Of a stretch of DNA of 10,375 nt, positions 7,383 to 10,375 are shown one piece after another. Numbering within the stretch: position 1 is the stretch's first letter; the number at the start of each line of letters is the position of its first letter. This DNA comes from Wolbachia sp. (lineage in GTDB: Bacteria > Pseudomonadota > Alphaproteobacteria > Rickettsiales > Anaplasmataceae): contig JAIXMJ010000026.1 in assembly GCA_022836975.1 (NCBI GenBank), positions 1 through 10,375 on the forward strand. The letters are read 5' to 3'. A model generated the notes under the pieces. It saw only the letters and a program-made list of their open reading frames with translations. It made no database searches and was not told the origin of the DNA. A program made the position numbers and the translations under genes.

Positions 7383-7467
7383 TTTTTCTTGGGGTGCCTT
7401 TTAGGCTGAGATGATTTGTAAATCAAACCCATGGAACTTGAACCAATTAGTATTGGCGTAAGAAAGA
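7383..7467 (+). promoter_or_regulatory. TPP riboswitch (THI element)
   Basis: The aptamer that binds thiamine pyrophosphate is recognisable almost in full. Helix P1 is TTTCTT (7385-7390) with AAGAAA (7460-7465). GGGGTGCC (7391-7398) and GGCTGAGATGA (7404-7414) form the P2 arm and the conserved CUGAGA pyrimidine-sensing turn. GATTT-GTA-AATC is the P3 hairpin, followed by ACCC. The second arm is GGAACTTGAACCAAT, TAGT, ATTGGCG, matching the GAACCTGATC..GGATAAT..CC.GCGTAG thi-box with one C-to-T change; CCAAT pairs with ATTGG as P5. The expression platform to 7551 has no obvious T-run terminator, so control of translation initiation through the GGAG site at 7541-7544 is more likely. It lies directly upstream of thiamine genes and should reduce their expression when TPP is abundant. 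Confidence 0.93.
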
Positions 7468-7540
7468 AAAGCGTTTACTAATGTCAACCTTTTATTTTCG
7501 CTCTTTACTAATTATTGACTATGCAAAGTAATAATTATAT

Positions 7541-7551
7541 GGAGCGGCCAA
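7541..7551 (+). promoter_or_regulatory. Ribosome binding site of the ThiC'-ThiE fusion
   Basis: GGAG at 7541-7544 stands seven bases before ATG 7552, a strong site that fixes the start at the original thiC start codon. Just upstream, ATTATT (7511-7516) can pair with AATAAT (7530-7535), leaving the GGAG exposed or masked depending on folding. This is the probable target of riboswitch control, though the mechanism is inferred. Confidence 0.5.
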
Positions 7552-8421
7552 ATGAGCAGAGACACAAAAGCACTATCGCAAGTTATCAATACTTATTCTC
7601 TACTAAATTCTAAAAAAATATATGTAAGTGGTAAAAATTTCCCGAACATGCACGTTCCTATGCGAGAAATTTCTTTAACAGATGGAACTTTTTTTAGGGT
7701 TTATGATACCTCAGGCCCTCATACTGATTCCAAGATTAAAGTTGATGTTAATCATAGTTTACCAGATAAAGAATACAAACAACCATATAAACTCATGTTG
7801 ATTACTCAACTTTATAATACCGATATTGATTCATATCTTACATTCATTAAAAAGTGTGCAGAAGGAGGTATCACATCACTGCAATTACGTGATAAACACG
7901 CTTCACCAGAATATTTATTTGAGTTTGGGTATAAATTGAAGCAGGTTTTGGCAGATTTTAATATTCCACTTATAGTTAATGATGATATTGAACTTGCTTA
8001 CAAACTTGATGCAGATGGAGTCCATCTTGGTCAAACTGACGGCAATCCAGAAAAAGCACGAAAACTACTGGGTCCAGGCAAAATAATTGGTCTTTCAATT
8101 GAATCATTAGATGAGCTAGAGAAAATAAATAATTTAGATATAGAAGTAACATATGTTGCTGCAAGTGCAGTATTTGTAACTAAAACTAAACACAATATCA
8201 AAACCATATGGGAAATAGATGGTTTAAAAGAGGTGGTTAAATTGTCCAAATATCCAGTTGTTGCAATTGGTGGTATAAATCAGAAAAATGCAGCGCAAGT
8301 TATCAATGCTGGTGCATCTGGAATTGCGGTTGTGAGTGCAGTACATGAAGCAAGTAACCCACAAAAAAAAGTACAGCAACTATATAACATTATCAATGGA
8401 GTCTATGTTAGAACAAATTAA
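7552..8421 (+). CDS. thiE: ThiC N-terminal remnant fused to thiamine-phosphate synthase ThiE
   Basis: This 289-residue protein has two parts. Residues 1 to about 76 match the N-terminus of HMP-phosphate synthase ThiC: NSKKIYVSG at 19-27, VPMREISL at 35-42 and RVYDTSGPHTD at 49-59 are ThiC hallmarks. The radical-SAM barrel and C-terminal cysteine cluster are absent, so this part cannot make HMP-P. Residues about 80-289 are a full-length ThiE, a TIM barrel that joins HMP-PP and thiazole phosphate into thiamine phosphate with release of pyrophosphate. It shows GITSLQLRDK at 106-115, PLIVNDD at 139-145, DADGVHLGQTD at 153-163, a substrate-phosphate loop FVTKTK at 208-213, VVAIGGI at 236-242 and GASGIAVVSA at 254-263. 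The loop before TKTK reads ASAVFV rather than the common G.GP.FPT. ATG at residue 82 lacks a ribosome binding site, so the fused form is probably the one made. First gene of the TPP-riboswitch operon; thiM overlaps its 3' end. Confidence 0.92.
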   Translation: MSRDTKALSQVINTYSLLNSKKIYVSGKNFPNMHVPMREISLTDGTFFRVYDTSGPHTDSKIKVDVNHSLPDKEYKQPYKLMLITQLYNTDIDSYLTFIKKCAEGGITSLQLRDKHASPEYLFEFGYKLKQVLADFNIPLIVNDDIELAYKLDADGVHLGQTDGNPEKARKLLGPGKIIGLSIESLDELEKINNLDIEVTYVAASAVFVTKTKHNIKTIWEIDGLKEVVKLSKYPVVAIGGINQKNAAQVINAGASGIAVVSAVHEASNPQKKVQQLYNIINGVYVRTN

Positions 8422-9184
8422 ATTGTGTGTTGAAAAGATCAGAAAATCAAAACCTTTGATTTTAAATCTAACTAATTATGTCACCATGGATTGTGTTGCA
8501 AACGCGCTACTTGCAATAGGTGCTGCACCAATTATGTCTGAAGAAATGGGTGAACTTGATGAACTGATATCTTATGCACACTCCATCAATATTAACGTTG
8601 GAACACTTCATAGTTCCTTCTTAGAAAGAGCGGAATATGCGTTAGCAACTGCTAGTACATTGAAAAAGGTAATAGTACTTGACCCTGTAGGTTGTGGAGC
8701 AACGAAGATCCGTACAAATGCAAGCCAAAAGTTCATTAAATATGCTGATGTTGTTCGTGGAAATGCAAGTGAGATAATATCACTCAACGATGATAATAAA
8801 ATCAGCACTCTTGGTGTTGAGTCACAGAATACCACTCAAGAGGCAGAAAATAGTGCTAATTCTTTGGTCGAGAAGCATAACATAACAACTATAGTGAGTG
8901 GTGCAACTGATATTATAGTAAAAAAGGACTCTATAAAATACCTGTCTTTTGGCTCACCTCTTATGCAATACATAACTGGAATTGGTTGTACTCTATCTGC
9001 TATTACTGCAGCATTTTGTTCTGTGGAAACTGACTTATTTCAAGCAAGTTTATTATCTACTGCATTCTATGGTTTATGTGGTGAACAAGCAGAACAGAAA
9101 GCTTCTTGCCCTGGATCTTTTAAAGTAGCATTTCTTGATGCTATATATAGCCCCAATTTTGAATTTATGAGAGAAAGATTATGA
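8405..9184 (+). CDS. thiM: Hydroxyethylthiazole kinase
   Basis: ThiM phosphorylates the salvaged thiazole alcohol (HET) to HET-P, one of the two substrates of ThiE. The ribokinase-like fold shows LTNYVT near 22-27, the INVGTL motif, DPVGCGAT at 93-100, VRGNASEI at 117-124, VSGATD, and the active-site GIGCTLSA with the cysteine at about 195, plus CPGSF near the C-terminus. I chose ATG 8405 because the resulting 259 residues and MLEQI... opening match the usual ThiM N-terminus, and GGAG lies just upstream, though with only three bases of spacing. ATG 8396 is an alternative, and the frame is open back to 8336 inside thiE. The gene overlaps the end of thiE by 17 bases and its TGA overlaps the thiD ATG (ATGA), so the three genes are translationally coupled. 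All key residues look intact. Confidence 0.92.
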   Translation: MLEQIKLCVEKIRKSKPLILNLTNYVTMDCVANALLAIGAAPIMSEEMGELDELISYAHSININVGTLHSSFLERAEYALATASTLKKVIVLDPVGCGATKIRTNASQKFIKYADVVRGNASEIISLNDDNKISTLGVESQNTTQEAENSANSLVEKHNITTIVSGATDIIVKKDSIKYLSFGSPLMQYITGIGCTLSAITAAFCSVETDLFQASLLSTAFYGLCGEQAEQKASCPGSFKVAFLDAIYSPNFEFMRERL

Positions 9185-10011
9185 AATACAAAACTCTTTC
9201 AATTGCTGGTTTTGATGGATCGGGTGGTGCTGGTATTCAAGCAGATCTGAAGGTATTTTCAGCATTTGGTTGTTATGGAATGACAGTGTTAACTGCTTTG
9301 CCTGTACAAAATACTACGGGAGTAAAAAAGTGCTACCCACTACCACTTGAGTCAGTTAAGGACCAACTAGTAGCTATTTTTGATGATATAACACCAGATG
9401 CTATAAAAATAGGAATGCTATTTAATTCTGAAATTGTTGAGTTAGTTTCCGAGTTTCTTTCAAAATATATTACTAAAATACCAATTATAGTTGACCCAGT
9501 AATGGTAGCAAAGAGTGGTGATTATCTTCTTTTACCAGAGGCAGTTGAATCTATAAAGAGACAAATTGTCCCAATAAGCACAGTAATTACTCCGAACCTA
9601 CTAGAAGCTGAAATATTGACGGGTATAAGAGCTAATACTAGAGAAAAGATGTTTACTGTTGCAAAAGAACTGTTAAAGCTCGGTCCAAAATCTGTATTGA
9701 TAAAGGGTGGACATTTAAAAAGATGTAGTGAGTCGTGTGACTTGCTGGTAACAACTAACCATAATTATAAATGGTTCAGTGATACCAGAATTACAACTAA
9801 AAATACTCATGGAACAGGCTGCACATTGTCTTCTGCAATTGCTTCTTGTTTAGCTCTTGGTTTAGATCTTGTTGAAAGTTGTAACACAGCAAAAAGGTAT
9901 TTAAGTAAAGCTTTAAAAGCTGCATGTAATCAACATATTGGTAGAGGAACTGGGCCAGTTCATCACTTTTATCACTTATGGCCCACACTTAGTAAAATTA
10001 TTGAGGAATAA
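9181..10011 (+). CDS. thiD: Hydroxymethylpyrimidine/phosphomethylpyrimidine kinase
   Basis: ThiD phosphorylates HMP to HMP-P and then to HMP-PP, the pyrimidine substrate of ThiE. The 276-residue sequence has the full family pattern: SIAGFDGSGGAGIQADLK at 7-24, ALPVQNT with the HMP-recognising glutamine near position 43, IKIGML at 75-80, VDPVMVAKSGD at 104-114, ITPNLLEAEILTG at 136-148, LIKGGH at 173-178, the anion-hole/active-site HGTGCTLSSAIA with C214, and GTGPVHHF near the end. The length is normal, with no fused ThiE or TenA domain. It overlaps thiM by four bases, with AGAGAAAG as ribosome binding site. The truncated tenA starts one base after its stop. Without ThiC in the cell the enzyme would act on salvaged HMP. 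Confidence 0.95.
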   Translation: MKYKTLSIAGFDGSGGAGIQADLKVFSAFGCYGMTVLTALPVQNTTGVKKCYPLPLESVKDQLVAIFDDITPDAIKIGMLFNSEIVELVSEFLSKYITKIPIIVDPVMVAKSGDYLLLPEAVESIKRQIVPISTVITPNLLEAEILTGIRANTREKMFTVAKELLKLGPKSVLIKGGHLKRCSESCDLLVTTNHNYKWFSDTRITTKNTHGTGCTLSSAIASCLALGLDLVESCNTAKRYLSKALKAACNQHIGRGTGPVHHFYHLWPTLSKIIEE

Positions 10012-10012
10012 A

Positions 10013-10093
10013 ATGGTAAAACTATCAGAAATAGCATGGAAACGATCAGAACATGTTTATCAAGAGACCCTCTGCAAAGCTACAAAAAAATAA
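10013..10093 (+). pseudogene. tenA: Truncated tenA (thiaminase II / aminopyrimidine aminohydrolase) remnant
   Basis: One base after the thiD stop and behind a good GAGGAA site, an ATG opens MVKLSEIAWKRSEHVYQE. This resembles the first helix of TenA-family proteins (pattern: W..a..IY..il.hPFi.eL), and tenA commonly sits beside thiD. The homology ends at about 10066, exactly where an IS5-family end begins (GACCCTCTGCAAAGC). The frame then closes with a TAA at 10091-10093 inside IS sequence, leaving 26 residues against about 220 for TenA. The identification rests on only 18 residues plus gene context, so it is moderately sure. The remainder of the gene, if preserved, would lie beyond the insertions, outside this window. 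Confidence 0.6.
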
Positions 10094-10266
10094 GTGAAAA
10101 GAAATAAATAAGGGAGTAGAATATTATTTTTAAAATAAAAATATGAGAATGAATTATAAAGACCTAGTAAAAAGACCGCACACTTTAAGGCAATTAACTG
10201 GAATGAGAGCAGAAGAGTTCCAAGAAGTGGTAGAGAAAATTAGACCTGAATGGGAGAAACTAGGTA
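10066..10266 (+). mobile_element. 5' end of an IS5-family element inserted in tenA (interrupted)
   Basis: After a putative end at about 10066 (GACCCTCTGCAAAGC) and a short leader, ATG 10143 (or 10149) opens MRMNYKDLVKRPHTLRQLTG, then FQEVVEKIRPEWEKL. This is the helix-turn-helix N-terminus of DDE_4-type IS5-family transposases, which often begin MNYe.l..rp..lrqLTGl...eFe.iv. Homology stops at about 10262, where another IS end begins, and the frame runs to a TAA at 10293-10295 in foreign sequence. It is the likely source type of the 3' fragment on the minus strand at 6474-6866, as the ends look alike. Confidence 0.72.
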
Positions 10267-10276
10267 GTGTCGACAT

Positions 10277-10375
10277 TTATTTTAACCAAAGATAAATAGC
10301 AGCAATATGAACAAAAGATAAGAAAGTGATGGCTAATTTATCATAACGAGTAGCAACCCTACGAAAGTGCTTGAG
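10277..10375 (-). CDS. IS5-family transposase C-terminus (partial, runs off window)
   Basis: On the minus strand the frame entering from the right edge reads LKHFRRVATRYDKLAITFLS, then FVHIAAIYLWLK and a TAA at 10277-10279. KxFRRVATRYDK...A..F..fVh.AA..iWL is the standard C-terminus of the IS5-family transposases of the IS427/IS1031 kind. All 32 visible codons are undamaged, so the element may be intact and young. Its terminal repeat probably starts at about 10262 (TAGTGTCGACATTTA). It has inserted in opposite orientation into the transposase of the IS5 element at 10066-10266. Confidence 0.85.
   Translation of the reverse strand, partial: LKHFRRVATRYDKLAITFLSFVHIAAIYLWLK

Noticed and set aside
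7467..7551. Intrinsic terminator as riboswitch expression platform
   Set aside because: Only weak, interrupted pairings (AAAGCG with CGCTCTTT) are seen and no GC-rich hairpin followed by a T-run, so translational control seems more likely.
8336..8404. Longer N-terminus for ThiM starting at 8336
   Set aside because: The extra residues come from the thiE 3' end in another frame and do not resemble ThiM. The start at 8405 gives the normal family length.
1..10375. CRISPR arrays, tRNA genes, prophage or toxin-antitoxin modules
   Set aside because: No regularly spaced repeats, cloverleaf sequences or phage/toxin motifs were seen on reading the window; only IS-related repeats are present.

Overview
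The window is AT-rich, reductively evolved DNA that best fits an obligate intracellular alphaproteobacterium of the order Rickettsiales, most likely Anaplasmataceae and Wolbachia-like. The reasons are a housekeeping set (FtsW, UbiE, MsbA-type exporter, RNase P RNA, FbpA-type iron-binding protein, small surface-antigen-like outer membrane protein) mixed with many decayed insertion sequences. The genus is inferred from gene content and IS style; no database search was run.

Layout. Bases 1-117 are a decayed IS5-family transposase fragment. From about 160 to 4800 everything reads on the minus strand: ubiE, ftsW and an MsbA-like ABC exporter form a tight overlapping operon (4792 down to 1304), followed by rnpB (1281-948) and a signal-peptide-bearing beta-barrel-like protein (859-161). 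Facing the other way, 4980-6061 holds a 19-codon upstream ORF whose stop overlaps the start of an fbpA-like iron-binding gene. Bases 6121-7239 are an IS graveyard: an IS982-family 3' remnant, the 3' part of an IS5-family (DDE_4-like) transposase on the minus strand, and the 5' part of a second IS5-type transposase on the plus strand. The last is a near-duplicate of bases 1-117, so the 7 kb housekeeping block lies between direct repeats.

The main discovery is at 7337-10093: a thiamine (vitamin B1) salvage operon with a recognisable sigma70-type promoter, a TPP riboswitch (about 7383-7467), then an in-frame fusion of the first ~75 residues of ThiC to a complete ThiE, then thiM, thiD, and a tenA gene cut off after about 18 codons by an IS. 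The fusion looks like the scar of an internal deletion that removed the catalytic part of thiC but kept its riboswitch, ribosome binding site and start codon, putting thiE under the old thiC control. Logically ThiM phosphorylates hydroxyethylthiazole, ThiD phosphorylates HMP to HMP-PP, and ThiE joins them into thiamine phosphate. De novo pyrimidine synthesis (ThiC) is gone and TenA recycling is broken here. ThiL, needed for TMP to TPP, and any thiamine transporter are not in the window.

The right edge (10066-10375) is a nested insertion: the 5' end of one IS5-family element sits in tenA and is itself interrupted by the 3' end of another, different-looking IS5-family element that runs out of the window.
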